The translations under genes and the position numbers were made by a program. From Erysipelotrichaceae bacterium 66202529 (GTDB lineage Bacteria > Bacillota_I > Bacilli_A > Erysipelotrichales > Erysipelotrichaceae), in assembly GCA_017161075.1 (NCBI GenBank), contig CP046174.1:3224001-3288000 (forward strand): DNA of 64,000 bases. Direction: 5' to 3'. Shown piece by piece: positions 1 through 8,898 of this stretch. Position 1 is the first letter of the stretch. Each line of letters starts with the position of its first letter. Under the pieces are notes generated by a model, which worked only from the letters and a program-made list of their open reading frames with translations, had not been told where the DNA came from and made no database searches.

Positions 1-83
1 AATAAATAGGTGGTATAGCTGCCTTCCTCTTTATGCGCCTTGCGATCCTTTATCGTTTCATATAATGCATCTAGCTCGTTCAT
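1..83 (-). CDS. hisE: Phosphoribosyl-ATP pyrophosphatase, 5' part only
   Basis: Only the first 27 or so codons lie in the window; the gene runs off the left edge. The visible N-terminus reads [15 protein letters not shown] and continues to GSYTTYLF, the conserved beginning of HisE (second step of histidine synthesis, PR-ATP to PR-AMP). Its ATG overlaps the TGA of hisI in an ATGA junction, so it is translationally coupled and last of the visible operon. HisI and HisE are separate proteins here, not the fused HisIE found in many bacteria. Confidence 0.85.
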   Translation of the reverse strand, partial: MNELDALYETIKDRKAHKEEGSYTTYL

Positions 84-406
84 ACTTCCTCTCCCTCCAT
101 ATTTCGGTAAAAGCAACTCGTGTGTCCTGTATGGCAGGCAGCACCGACCTGCTCCACCAGTAACAGAATCGTATCCTCATCACAATCAATACGAATATCC
201 TTCACATACTGATAATGCCCGCTGGTTTCTCCCTTGATCCACAGCTCCTGACGGCTTCTGCTGTAATAGGTCGCACGTCCGGTATCCATCGTCATGCGCA
301 GACTTTCCGAATTCATATACGCAAGCATGAGGACAGCATGCGTATGCACATCCTGTACAATGACAGGAACAAGTCCGTTTCCTTTATCAAAATTCACCTG
401 TATCAT
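80..406 (-). CDS. hisI: Phosphoribosyl-AMP cyclohydrolase
   Basis: Third step of histidine synthesis: hydrolytic opening of the adenine ring of PR-AMP, in the cytosol. The 108-residue protein is a stand-alone HisI. The three zinc-ligand cysteines have the family spacing (C75, C91, C98, in the contexts DCDED and ACHTGHTSC), and the metal-binding Asp cluster around 74-78 is present. It overlaps hisF upstream by 4 bases and hisE downstream by 4 bases, both ATGA junctions, so it is part of one polycistronic mRNA. Confidence 0.95.
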   Translation of the reverse strand: MIQVNFDKGNGLVPVIVQDVHTHAVLMLAYMNSESLRMTMDTGRATYYSRSRQELWIKGETSGHYQYVKDIRIDCDEDTILLLVEQVGAACHTGHTSCFYRNMEGEEV

Positions 407-1164
407 ATACGTACCGCGATTCCTTTCTCCTTCAGATAGCGCTTTACCTGTGGAATGGTAACCTCCTTATAATGGAACATGCTTGCCGCTAGTGCCGCAT
501 CGCTGGCATCCTGTTCAAATACCTGCGCAAAATGCTCCAGAGCTCCGCAGCCTCCCGATGCAATCACCGGTACATCCACCAAATCATGCACAGCCTTGCA
601 CAGCTCGATATCAAAGCCCTGCTTTGTACCATCCGCGTCCATGCTGGTAAGCAGAATCTCTCCTGCCCCAAGGCGTACACCTTCCACTACCCACTCCAGC
701 AAATCCATACCGGTATCCTCACGTCCTCCGGCCACAAATACATTCCATCCGCTGCCATCCTCACGGCGTTTTCCATCGACTGCCAATACGATACACTGGT
801 TGCCGAACATTTCTGCCCCCTGCCGGATCAGCTCCTTATTTCTAACCGCCGCAGAATTTAGAGATACCTTGTCCGCTCCTGCCAGCAGCATTTTTCGAAT
901 ATCCTCCACACTACGGATACCGCCGCCAACCGTAAACGGAATAAAGATTTCACGGGCTACCCGCTCCACCACCTGTACCATGGTATCCCGCTGTTCATGC
1001 GTTGCCGTGATATCCAGAAATACCAGCTCATCAGCTCCCTGCTCATAATAGGCTCTTGCCAGATCAACCGGATCACCGACTTCCTTCAACCCGACAAAAT
1101 TGATTCCCTTAACAACCTTGCCGTCTTTTACATCCAGGCATGGGATGATGCGCTTTGTATGCAT
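403..1164 (-). CDS. hisF: Imidazole glycerol phosphate synthase, cyclase subunit
   Basis: Uses ammonia made by HisH to convert PRFAR into IGP and AICAR. It is a 253-residue (beta/alpha)8 barrel. The catalytic aspartates are visible: D11 in [10 protein letters not shown] and the Asp of LAVDGKR near residue 130. The phosphate-binding GGGIRS and ASGGCG loops are also present. An in-frame start lies 26 codons upstream (1242), but the extra residues do not resemble HisF; the ATG at 1164 has an AAGGAG ribosome-binding site and sits 4 bases after the hisA stop. Confidence 0.95.
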   Translation of the reverse strand: MHTKRIIPCLDVKDGKVVKGINFVGLKEVGDPVDLARAYYEQGADELVFLDITATHEQRDTMVQVVERVAREIFIPFTVGGGIRSVEDIRKMLLAGADKVSLNSAAVRNKELIRQGAEMFGNQCIVLAVDGKRREDGSGWNVFVAGGREDTGMDLLEWVVEGVRLGAGEILLTSMDADGTKQGFDIELCKAVHDLVDVPVIASGGCGALEHFAQVFEQDASDAALAASMFHYKEVTIPQVKRYLKEKGIAVRI

Positions 1165-1168
1165 ATGA

Positions 1169-1885
1169 TTACTCCTTACAAAGCGCAATCGCCTGGGACA
1201 GAGACAATGTTTCGGCATACATTGCCTTGCCGGTGATCGCACCGTAAATATCCAGCTCCTTTAATGCGCGGATATGGGATATATCCTTAATACCGCCGGA
1301 AGCGATAATATTGATGGATACTGTTTTCTTCAGCTCCGCCAGCATCTCCGTATTCGGCCCTCTCATCGTTCCGTCTCTGGAAATATCCGTCACGATGATG
1401 GTCTTTACTCCGACAGCCTCCATCTGAATCGCAAAGTCGATATACTGTACTTCGCTTTCCTGCAGCCAGCCATGACCACAAACCATACCGTTTTTACAAT
1501 CAATGCCAACGGCGATTTTTTCTTTATACATTGAAACCGCCTCCCGCAGGAAATCCGGATTCTCTATGGCTGCTGTGCCTAAAATAACACGGCTGATGCC
1601 CTGCTCCAGATAAAACCGCACATCCTCCATGCTGCGGATACCGCCGCCAACCTCTACCGGTATGGACAGACTCTGCGCTGTTTTCACAATGCTGTCCTGA
1701 TTGATTTTCTTTCCCTCTTTGGCACCGTTGAGATCGACCATATGCACATATTCCGCCCCCTGCTGTTCAAAGGCTCTGGCAATATCCGCAATGCTGTCAC
1801 CCACACATTCCTTTTGCTCATAATCTCCCTGGTACAGCCGTACCGGCTGCTGATCCAGGATGTCGATTGCCGGTAAAATTATCAT
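1169..1885 (-). CDS. hisA: ProFAR isomerase (HisA)
   Basis: Fourth step of histidine synthesis: Amadori isomerisation of ProFAR to PRFAR. It is a 238-residue barrel related to HisF. The catalytic D8 (ILPAIDI) and a second Asp in VGIDCKNG near 129 are present, with glycine-rich phosphate loops GGGIRS and ASGGIK. The start at 1885 is chosen because it begins exactly at the conserved MIILPAID and overlaps the hisH stop as ATGA; an upstream in-frame Met at 1906 would add unrelated residues. Confidence 0.95.
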   Translation of the reverse strand: MIILPAIDILDQQPVRLYQGDYEQKECVGDSIADIARAFEQQGAEYVHMVDLNGAKEGKKINQDSIVKTAQSLSIPVEVGGGIRSMEDVRFYLEQGISRVILGTAAIENPDFLREAVSMYKEKIAVGIDCKNGMVCGHGWLQESEVQYIDFAIQMEAVGVKTIIVTDISRDGTMRGPNTEMLAELKKTVSINIIASGGIKDISHIRALKELDIYGAITGKAMYAETLSLSQAIALCKE

Positions 1886-2529
1886 ACAAATTCCTCCTTG
1901 AACCACCGCAGAAGCTGCAGTCCGTCCTCACCGCTTTTTTCAGGATGAAACTGCGCCCCGACCACATTGTCCCTTCGTACAAGCCCCGGTATGCGCATCC
2001 TCCCATACCCGCTGTCTGCCAGCAAATCCCGTTCATCATAATTCTGCGCATAATAGGAATGCACATAATACACAAAGGGACGCTCACTCAGCCGTTCAAA
2101 TACAGGGGAGGGCTGACAGGGCTCCAACAGGTTCCATCCAATATGCGGAATGCGGACATGCTTTTCCGTTTGAATTTCAGAAGCTGGCACAAGCGTGTCC
2201 TTCATCTTTACAATATTGCCCTTTAAAAAGCCCAGGCCCTTTGTATAACCATTTTCTTCGCTATCCTCAAACAATGCCTGCATACCCAGACATATACCTA
2301 AAAGCGGCTTATGCTTCTGCATAACCTCAATCTGAAGCACCTCTACAAGACCGCGCTCCTGCAGGTTTTTCATACAGTCCGCAAAGGCGCCGACACCTGG
2401 CAGAATGAGCTGATCCGCACGCTCTATATCTTCCCGTTTATCAGAAACACAGCAGGTACAGCCGATATGGCGCAGGGCATTTTCCACACTGTGCAGATTT
2501 CCCATCCCGTAATCTATAATCGTTATCAT
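1882..2529 (-). CDS. hisH: Imidazole glycerol phosphate synthase, glutamine amidotransferase subunit
   Basis: Class I glutaminase that passes ammonia to HisF. It has 215 residues, the usual length. The catalytic triad is visible: nucleophile C80 in GICLGMQ, and His and Glu in QFHPEKSG near the C-terminus. The N-terminus MITIIDYGMGNLHSV is the family signature, which fixes the start at 2529. It overlaps hisA by 4 bases and starts 1 base after the hisB stop. Confidence 0.95.
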   Translation of the reverse strand: MITIIDYGMGNLHSVENALRHIGCTCCVSDKREDIERADQLILPGVGAFADCMKNLQERGLVEVLQIEVMQKHKPLLGICLGMQALFEDSEENGYTKGLGFLKGNIVKMKDTLVPASEIQTEKHVRIPHIGWNLLEPCQPSPVFERLSERPFVYYVHSYYAQNYDERDLLADSGYGRMRIPGLVRRDNVVGAQFHPEKSGEDGLQLLRWFKEEFV

Positions 2530-2530
2530 A

Positions 2531-3127
2531 TTACAGCGTTCCCTTCGTACTCGGCAGCGCATCCCCGCTAACGGCAATCGCTGCCTTTAATGCGCGTCCA
2601 AGCGCCTTAAAGATGGCCTCCGCCTTATGATGATCATTGGTTCCATAGGGTACGTTCACATGCAGCGTAATGCCTGCCTGAAAGGCAAAGGCACGCAAGA
2701 ATTCCTCTACCATCTCACAGGAGAAGGAACCAATCGTATCACGCTTCAGCTCACAGTTATACACCAGAAAGCTGCGTCCGCTGATATCCAGTACTACCTG
2801 TGCAAGTGCCTCATCCATCGGTAACAGCATACTTCCATAGCGCCCAATTCCTCTTTTATCCTGCAGCGCCTCCTTTAAACAGGCTCCCATCAGGATGCCG
2901 CAGTCCTCCACGGTATGATGATCGCATACCTCCAGATCGCCCTGTGCAGAAAGTGTCAGATTGATTCCGGAATGAAAGGAAAACAGGGTCAGCATATGAT
3001 CAAAGAATCCGATTCCGGTATGGATATCGCTTGTACCGTCTCCATCCAGATTCATATAGCAGCTGATTTTTGTTTCCTTTGTATCCCGGTTCTGCTCTGC
3101 GCATCTGCTTGTCGCATTACTTTTCAT
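2531..3127 (-). CDS. hisB: Imidazoleglycerol-phosphate dehydratase
   Basis: Sixth step: dehydrates IGP to imidazole acetol phosphate, a manganese-dependent reaction. It is a 198-residue monofunctional HisB without the phosphatase domain found in enterobacteria. The metal-binding motifs are HTGIGFFDHML, DHHTVEDCG and NDHHKAEA. The start at 3127 overlaps the hisC stop (ATGA) and has an AAAGG-type site; an in-frame Met 3 codons earlier is less likely. Confidence 0.95.
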   Translation of the reverse strand: MKSNATSRCAEQNRDTKETKISCYMNLDGDGTSDIHTGIGFFDHMLTLFSFHSGINLTLSAQGDLEVCDHHTVEDCGILMGACLKEALQDKRGIGRYGSMLLPMDEALAQVVLDISGRSFLVYNCELKRDTIGSFSCEMVEEFLRAFAFQAGITLHVNVPYGTNDHHKAEAIFKALGRALKAAIAVSGDALPSTKGTL

Positions 3128-4158
3128 ACCACACACACCTTTCTGTCAAATTCCTGCAGCACGGATAAGACGATTGCATTTTCACCAGGGGAACCAACGG
3201 TTATGCGGAAGCTGTCCTTTCCTTCATAATCACGTATGACGATGCCTTCCTTATGCAATGCCTCCAACAGCTGCTGCTTCTGTTTGCTTCTTCCATATAA
3301 ATAATTTGCCTGGCTTGGATAAAAGGTTACGTTTTTCAGCTGCTTCAGCTTATGATACAGCATATCCCGCTCCAGCTGTACCTCCTCCACAAGCAGCTCA
3401 TATTCTGCCGCATGCTGCAGGATGATAACTCCAGCCTTCTGGGTAAGACAGCTGATATTATAGGGTACCATATACGGACGCAGAGCAGCGATATTGCCGG
3501 GATTGCTGATAAGAAAGCCCAGTCGTGCACCGGCAAAGCCGAATGCCTTGGACAGGGTTCTGGTCACATACAGATTCGGATAGGTGTCCAGATACTCCAG
3601 CATGCTTTCCTTTGCGAATTCCCCATAGGCCTCATCAATGATTACCGGAATACGCGGAAATGCCTCCACGATTCTGCACACATCCGCATTGCTCACAAAA
3701 TGTCCGGTAGGATTGTTCGGATTGGAAAACAGCACCATATCCACATGATATTCTCTGCCAAATTCAATGAAATCCGCAATACTGAAGGCTCCATCCTTTT
3801 CACATGGAAATTTCACTACCTCGCTCTCGTGCATGGATGCGTAATAGTCATACATGGAAAAGTCCGGTGATAGGGTAAGTAATTTCTTACCTTTTCCCAG
3901 GAAATAGCCGATCATAAGCCCCAGCATTTCATCGCTTCCATTCCCCGCCAAAAGCCGGTCGGCAGACAGCTTTTTGACCTTGGCATACGCCTCGATCAGC
4001 TCCGTGCTGGCTTCATCCGGATAGCGGTTCATCGCCAGATCACCGATTGCGGCCGCAAGCTCCTTTACGATCTCCCCACTTATATTTTTATAACACTCAT
4101 TTGCATTCAGCATGATGCTGCCATTCACACGGGCTGCATAGCTTTCAATATTTTTCAT
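3124..4158 (-). CDS. hisC: Histidinol-phosphate aminotransferase
   Basis: PLP-dependent fold-type I transaminase that makes histidinol phosphate from imidazole acetol phosphate. It has 344 residues. The PLP lysine is K204 in RTLSKAFGFAGARLG; the SNPNNPTG and DEAYGEF motifs that bind PLP are present. It lies between hisD and hisB, joined to both by ATGA overlaps. Confidence 0.93.
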   Translation of the reverse strand: MKNIESYAARVNGSIMLNANECYKNISGEIVKELAAAIGDLAMNRYPDEASTELIEAYAKVKKLSADRLLAGNGSDEMLGLMIGYFLGKGKKLLTLSPDFSMYDYYASMHESEVVKFPCEKDGAFSIADFIEFGREYHVDMVLFSNPNNPTGHFVSNADVCRIVEAFPRIPVIIDEAYGEFAKESMLEYLDTYPNLYVTRTLSKAFGFAGARLGFLISNPGNIAALRPYMVPYNISCLTQKAGVIILQHAAEYELLVEEVQLERDMLYHKLKQLKNVTFYPSQANYLYGRSKQKQQLLEALHKEGIVIRDYEGKDSFRITVGSPGENAIVLSVLQEFDRKVCVV

Positions 4159-5438
4159 GACTTCAGCCTCACTTTCACAGCATTGGCATGTGCCTGCAGC
4201 TCTTCCTGCTCCGCCATTTCTATGATATTGGCACCATATGCCTGCAATGCTTCTTCTGTATAATGCAGATAGCTGCTCTTTTTAATAAAGCTGTCCACAC
4301 TCAAAGCGCTGGAGAACCGCGCTGTTCCGCTTGTTGGCAAAACATGATTACAGCCGCCGAAATAATCTCCGACACTCTCACATGTATGATAGCCAAGGAA
4401 CACACTACCAGCATGGCGTACCATACCAAGATAGTCCATTGGTGCAGCCACCATGAGCTCCAGATGCTCCGGTGCAACCGCATTGGATACTGCCAGACAG
4501 GACTCCATGCTCTCACACAAAATTGCAGTTCCATATGCACGCAGAGATTGTTCCACTATTTCCTTTTTCGGCAGGGCATCCGTCTGTTTACGAAGCTCCT
4601 GTTCCACCCTGTCGATCAGGGTTTCACTTGTAGTCACAAGAATCGCACTGGCCATCGGGTCATGCTCTGCTTGTGATAACAGGTCCGCTGCCACGCTTTC
4701 TGCCGGTGCATGTTCATCCGCAATCACCAGAATCTCACTCGGCCCGGCAATCATATCAATATCCACCTTGCCAAACACCAGCTTTTTCGCTGCCGCTACA
4801 AACACATTCCCCGGTCCGACAATTTTATCCACCGGCGCAATGCTTTCTGTACCATATGCCAGTGCCGCAATTCCCTGTGCACCGCCAACCTTATATATTT
4901 CATCTACTCCCGCAATTATTGCCGCTGCAGCAATATTGGGATGCAAGCTGCCGTCCTGTGCAGGCGGAGTTATCATAACGATCCGCTTCACCCCTGCAAT
5001 ACGGGCAGGAATTGCATTCATCAGCACGCTGCTTGGATACTGTGCCCGTCCTCCGGGTACATAAATCCCCACACTGTCCAGTGGAAGCACGCGCTGTCCT
5101 AGGTAGATTCCCATTTCCTTCTGCAGCAGATAGCCGTTTTGCTTCTGTGCAGTATGATAATATTCGATATTCGCTTTTGCCTTTTTCATGCTTTCCACAA
5201 AGAAGGGCTCCGCCTTCGCTGCCGCTGCCTCGATATCACATGGGGAAACACGGAAATCATCCAGCTCTATACCGTCAAACTGACGGGTATATGCCTTTAC
5301 CGCTTCATCCCTGCGTGCTTTAACATCCTGCAGGATGGCACTGACCTTAGCGATGATTTCAGTGTCGATATCCTCTGTTCTGCTTTCCAGATACGTCTGC
5401 AGCTGTGCCGTATCCGATGCCTTCATTCGTCTCAGCAT
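4155..5438 (-). CDS. hisD: Histidinol dehydrogenase
   Basis: Final two oxidations: L-histidinol to histidine with two NAD+, zinc-dependent. It has 427 residues, full length. Recognisable family blocks include YVPGGRAQYPSSVLM, VGPGNVFVAAAKK, AGPSEILVIAD, SQAEHDPMA and EHLELM. Its start lies inside the end of hisG (7-base overlap), and its stop overlaps hisC. Confidence 0.95.
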   Translation of the reverse strand: MLRRMKASDTAQLQTYLESRTEDIDTEIIAKVSAILQDVKARRDEAVKAYTRQFDGIELDDFRVSPCDIEAAAAKAEPFFVESMKKAKANIEYYHTAQKQNGYLLQKEMGIYLGQRVLPLDSVGIYVPGGRAQYPSSVLMNAIPARIAGVKRIVMITPPAQDGSLHPNIAAAAIIAGVDEIYKVGGAQGIAALAYGTESIAPVDKIVGPGNVFVAAAKKLVFGKVDIDMIAGPSEILVIADEHAPAESVAADLLSQAEHDPMASAILVTTSETLIDRVEQELRKQTDALPKKEIVEQSLRAYGTAILCESMESCLAVSNAVAPEHLELMVAAPMDYLGMVRHAGSVFLGYHTCESVGDYFGGCNHVLPTSGTARFSSALSVDSFIKKSSYLHYTEEALQAYGANIIEMAEQEELQAHANAVKVRLKS

Positions 5439-6064
5439 GTTTCCAATCCTTTCTTCATATCCTCCAGAATCGCTAATATTTCCGTTCGCTTCAGCTTGAA
5501 GCTCGCTTTATTCACGATCACTCTCGCACTGATATCACAGACCGTATCAAATACCACGAGTCCGTTTTCCTTTAGAGTCGTTCCAGTTTCCATAATGTCC
5601 ACAATACCATCGCATAAGCCCAGAATCGGTGCCAGCTCCACAGACCCGTCGATTTTAATACACTCCACATCCATCCCCTTTTCCAGGAAATACTGCTTTG
5701 CAATGTTAGGATACTTGGTTCCGATTTTTACATGTCCTACCTTATCAAACAGATTATGCTGTGCTAATCCGGCAACGATGAATTTGCACTTCCCAATGCC
5801 CAGATCCAGCATTTCATAATAATCCTTACCACCCTCCATCAGGGTATCCTTTCCGACAACTCCGATATCCGCAACCCCGTGCTGTACATAGGTGATGCAG
5901 TCATTGGCTTTCACAAGGAAATAACGGATATCCTTCTGGGAATCCTGAAAAACTAGAGCACGTCCCTTATCCTTGAGGCTCTCAATTCCATAGCCCCGCT
6001 CTTCCAGCAGCTTAACAGTTGCCTTTTCCAGACGCCCCTTTGTCAATGCAACGGATATACTCAT
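5432..6064 (-). CDS. hisG: ATP phosphoribosyltransferase, short-form catalytic subunit
   Basis: First committed step: ATP plus PRPP gives PR-ATP. At 210 residues this is the short HisG lacking the C-terminal allosteric domain, so it needs HisZ to be active and feedback-regulated. Visible family blocks are LTKGRLEK at the N-terminus, DIGVVGKDTL, and the PRPP-binding segment DIMETGTTLKENGL. The hisZ stop overlaps its ATG by 4 bases, consistent with a HisG-HisZ complex. Confidence 0.95.
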   Translation of the reverse strand: MSISVALTKGRLEKATVKLLEERGYGIESLKDKGRALVFQDSQKDIRYFLVKANDCITYVQHGVADIGVVGKDTLMEGGKDYYEMLDLGIGKCKFIVAGLAQHNLFDKVGHVKIGTKYPNIAKQYFLEKGMDVECIKIDGSVELAPILGLCDGIVDIMETGTTLKENGLVVFDTVCDISARVIVNKASFKLKRTEILAILEDMKKGLETC

Positions 6065-7185
6065 GCGACGTTCTCCCCTTTCACGATAATATCGTCATAA
6101 TCTCCACACAGCAGTTCAACCCGTGTGCTTTTTCTCAGCTCCTTTGCCTGGCGCAGAGCCTCCACCTTTTTCTCATATGGATAGCACAGCGTCAGTGTTG
6201 CCTCCTGCTGCTTTAAATGCAATACCGGTAACACAGCATCCAGCTTGACGGAAAACCCGATAGCAGGAAGTGCTTCTCCGAATTTTTCTAAAAGAGAATC
6301 ATAGCGTCCCCCGCTTAACACACTGGTTCCGATTCCCTCTACAAAGCCTTCAAACAGAATACCGCTGTAATAATTCAAGTGCGGCAGCTTACCCAGATCG
6401 AAGGTGATACGGTCTCCATAGCCCAGTGCAGACAGTTGCTCATACAGCAGCTGCAGATTTTCCACGATTGCCTTCAGACGTGCGTCAAAGCAGAAGCCAA
6501 GTGCTTCCTGCAGCATATCCGCACTTCCACACAGCCATGGCAGTTGCAGGAAAAACTGTTTATCCACAGCATCCAGCCGCAAGGTTTCCAGATACTCCTT
6601 CAGCTCCGTGAGGCTCTTACGGTCAATCAGATCCGCCAATATCTGCGTTTCATCCTTTGTTAGTCCCAACAGCTCCACTGCCGTATGGAAAAAATTCACA
6701 TTGCCGATTTCCAGTGTAAATGATGCCTGCTTCATACATTCCATAACCTCCAGCGCACAGACGAGAATTTCCAAATCACTCTGCTTCTCACCCAGCCCCA
6801 GCAATTCAATGCCACAGTCGGTTACCTCATTGCGCTTCCCCGCAAAGGATTCCTTTACCTTATATACATTGGCACAGTAACGGAAACGAAGCGGCGGCTT
6901 CTGGTCTTTAAACTTCGTTGCCGCCACACGGGCAATCGGTACGGTCATATCCATACGCAGTGTCAGAATACCACCGTTATGGTCGAAAAATTTATACATC
7001 TGTTCGTCATGAATCTGTTCAAAGCCTGTCTGATAGGTCTGATAAAATTCAATGCTCGGTGTTACGATTTCTTTATAGCCGTAGCTGTCAAATACCTGTT
7101 CAATAGCATCCTGTAATCGTTTCTTTGCAGTACATTCTCCCAAAATCAGATCCCGCGTACCCTCGGGTATGGCAAATTTCTTCAT
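6061..7185 (-). CDS. hisZ: ATP phosphoribosyltransferase regulatory subunit
   Basis: A HisRS-like class II synthetase fold that has no aminoacylation role but activates short HisG and carries the histidine-feedback site. It has 374 residues, shorter than true HisRS. Class II features visible: PEGTRDL at the N-terminus, motif-2-like RFRYCANVYK, and GGRYDSLL near 280. It is the first gene of the operon, preceded by a GGGAGG ribosome-binding site and the T-box leader. Confidence 0.92.
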   Translation of the reverse strand: MKKFAIPEGTRDLILGECTAKKRLQDAIEQVFDSYGYKEIVTPSIEFYQTYQTGFEQIHDEQMYKFFDHNGGILTLRMDMTVPIARVAATKFKDQKPPLRFRYCANVYKVKESFAGKRNEVTDCGIELLGLGEKQSDLEILVCALEVMECMKQASFTLEIGNVNFFHTAVELLGLTKDETQILADLIDRKSLTELKEYLETLRLDAVDKQFFLQLPWLCGSADMLQEALGFCFDARLKAIVENLQLLYEQLSALGYGDRITFDLGKLPHLNYYSGILFEGFVEGIGTSVLSGGRYDSLLEKFGEALPAIGFSVKLDAVLPVLHLKQQEATLTLCYPYEKKVEALRQAKELRKSTRVELLCGDYDDIIVKGENVA

Positions 7186-7213
7186 ACACTGTATCCTCCC
7201 TTATACTCTTATA

Positions 7214-7243
7214 CAAAAAAAGCTTCCATCCAAAGGACGAAAG
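7214..7243 (-). terminator. T-box-controlled intrinsic terminator of the his leader
   Basis: Nine-bp stem (7223-7231 with 7235-7243, one G-T at the fourth pair and one G-U further in) followed on the minus strand by seven T at 7215-7221. The T-box core directly upstream can form the competing antiterminator. Confidence 0.85.
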
Positions 7244-7470
7244 TTACCTTACGTGATTCCACCTTATTTTATTGATACCTCACGATATCAATCTCTTCGA
7301 GTACCATCATACTCTAGCACGGTAACGGATGCAGGATACCGGCAAAAGCTACTGAATTCACCTTTGCTGCTCAGGGATGTGTTCCGAATACTTCGCATAT
7401 CTTCTTGCACCGGCCGAAGACTCTCTGTCATGTCCATATACCTACTATTTCCCGTCAACGCATTTCATAT
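7214..7470 (-). promoter_or_regulatory. T-box riboswitch leader, histidine type
   Basis: The 5' leader of the his operon. On the minus strand a T-box core AAGGTGGAATCACG (7252-7265) is followed by a 9-bp hairpin (CTTTCGTCC/GGATGGAAG) and a run of T. Upstream, an AGTA element and a GAA-CAC-A specifier arrangement place a CAC histidine codon at 7379-7381. Uncharged tRNA-His would stabilise the antiterminator and allow transcription. Caveat: the pairing bases are TGGA, whereas the usual His discriminator base C would favour TGGG. Confidence 0.85.
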
Positions 7471-7476
7471 ATGTCT

Positions 7477-7505
7477 ATAGTACAATCCAGCGATGAAAAA
7501 GTCAA
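7477..7505 (-). promoter_or_regulatory. Promoter of the his operon
   Basis: On the minus strand TTGACT (7500-7505), a 17-base spacer, then TACTAT (7477-7482). Transcription would start near 7470, giving a leader of about 285 nt before hisZ. Confidence 0.8.
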
Positions 7506-7996
7506 TCATTTTGTGAAATATTTTCATGAAATATTTATGTAAGAAAATTATGTATGCTGATAAATACAGGGTTAAGATATTCATAAGGATCTGGCTCTGT
7601 ATTGCTTTTTTAAGGATAACATCCTGGCAGGTAGCTTCTCTGCCTGTCTATCCGCCCCGGACAAGGATTAACGATAGAAAACCATACTCCTATAGATCAG
7701 AAATGGAAAAGGCCCCGAAAGGCCTGATCCTGTTTCTGCATGAATAAGTGATCATGCTGGTGCTTTCTACCATATACTGCTTATGAATTTTGTCTCTGAT
7801 GATATACATGACAAAAAGCAAAAGCCCTTGCGAATCCATCCCCACGCTATAAAGGACAGCGTTCGCAAATGCACAAGCGTTCCTGATTTTACAGCGGATA
7901 TCCTACTTACTGCCCTATGTAACAGACTACAACAATCTTCACAGAAGCATGATCTGAGCCTTATCGTTAGATTCAGCCCGTTTATTTTCAAAACAC
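7506..7996. other. Intergenic stretch without recognisable gene
   Basis: Short open frames exist on both strands but none has a good ribosome-binding site or recognisable sequence. A small AGGCC/GGCCT inverted repeat lies near 7710-7726 without a strong T tract. Confidence 0.4.
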
Positions 7997-8143
7997 CTAT
8001 TCATCATCCTGCTGAATCAGCAGCGTTTCCAGGGTCTGCACCAAATCAAAAAACTTTTCCTTACGCTCCTCACTCAGCTCGCGATAAAAACACAATAGCT
8101 CGTACTCATCATGATTTAATTCACATGTATGCTTTTCTTCCAT
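7997..8143 (-). CDS. Small acidic protein of unknown function, 48 aa
   Basis: Not recognised. It starts MEEKHTCELNHDEYELL and is Glu/Asp-rich and probably helical, ending LLIQQDDE. The start at 8143 has a GAGGAGGAA ribosome-binding site six to eight bases upstream, which makes translation likely. A longer in-frame frame to 8248 exists but its N-terminal part is hydrophobic, low-complexity and lacks a site. The neighbour upstream on the same strand is an XRE regulator, so the two may be a small regulatory pair; that is inference. Confidence 0.6.
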   Translation of the reverse strand: MEEKHTCELNHDEYELLCFYRELSEERKEKFFDLVQTLETLLIQQDDE

Positions 8144-8345
8144 ATTCCTCCTCTCTCTCCCTTTTACATATATAGTATATATAATGAAAAAGTTTTCTGC
8201 CATATTAAAATTCGGATAAACATAAAAAAACACCGATAAATACGGCATTTATTCGTAAAAATAAAATTTGCTTTGATTTTGCTATTTGTAATTTTATATC
8301 AGAATTATAATAATTCTAACATTATGTAACATGTTTCATAACACC

Positions 8346-8702
8346 CTATTCCAAGTGAAAGCTTATGATGCTTTTCATGAGCTTTGTAAATGTGATTCTT
8401 TTTTCATCGGGCACCTGATCAAATACCTTCATAACCTCCAGCTCCAGCGGATCGTGCAGCATACGCCCTGGAAAATTATAATCAGGAATCTGTAAAATCT
8501 GATTCATATTTATTTCCAGTATGCGGCAAATTAAAGATAGAATATCAAGCGGAGGCTGTGCATTTCCGTTGATATAAGAGGATATGGAACGCTGTGTTGA
8601 ACCAACAAGCATTGCGAGTTCCTTCTGTGTCATTCCTTTTCTCTGAAGCCCTTTCCTAATTGCATCTCCCACTTTTAAATTGATTTCCGTTACTTTTTTC
8701 AT
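8346..8702 (-). CDS. XRE-family helix-turn-helix regulator, 118 aa
   Basis: A Cro/C1-type HTH occupies about residues 8-65: GLQRKGMTQKELAMLVGSTQ, then RSISSYINGNAQPPLDIL. The remaining C-terminal helix segment (DPLELEVMKVFDQVPDEKR) resembles the short tail of small phage-like repressors. The ATG at 8702 has a GGAG site; an in-frame Met 16 codons upstream lacks one. It is divergent from the SIS-domain gene at 8899, so it may act on that intergenic region, but no operator was identified. Confidence 0.8.
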   Translation of the reverse strand: MKKVTEINLKVGDAIRKGLQRKGMTQKELAMLVGSTQRSISSYINGNAQPPLDILSLICRILEINMNQILQIPDYNFPGRMLHDPLELEVMKVFDQVPDEKRITFTKLMKSIISFHLE

Positions 8703-8898
8703 TCCGTCCACTCCAATATATGGTTTTATTATAATGGAAAATTTTTCCATATTTGCAGAATAGAATAATTAAAGGTGTTTTGTGTGAAAATATCATACAT
8801 TTTACATAAATCGTATAAATTGATATAACTTTATAACGAATTATAGATTTTACATATAATCGTGGTATACTGATTTTATAAGAAAGTGAGGATTGATT

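Noticed and set aside
479-1048. Long plus-strand open frames antisense to the his genes
   Set aside because: They follow the codon pattern of the real minus-strand genes, have no ribosome-binding site and no recognisable protein sequence.
403-1242. hisF with a 26-residue N-terminal extension
   Set aside because: The extra residues overlap hisA and are unlike HisF; the inner ATG has a ribosome-binding site.
7526-7747. 73-codon plus-strand frame
   Set aside because: No ribosome-binding site, no recognisable sequence; intergenic behind the his promoter.
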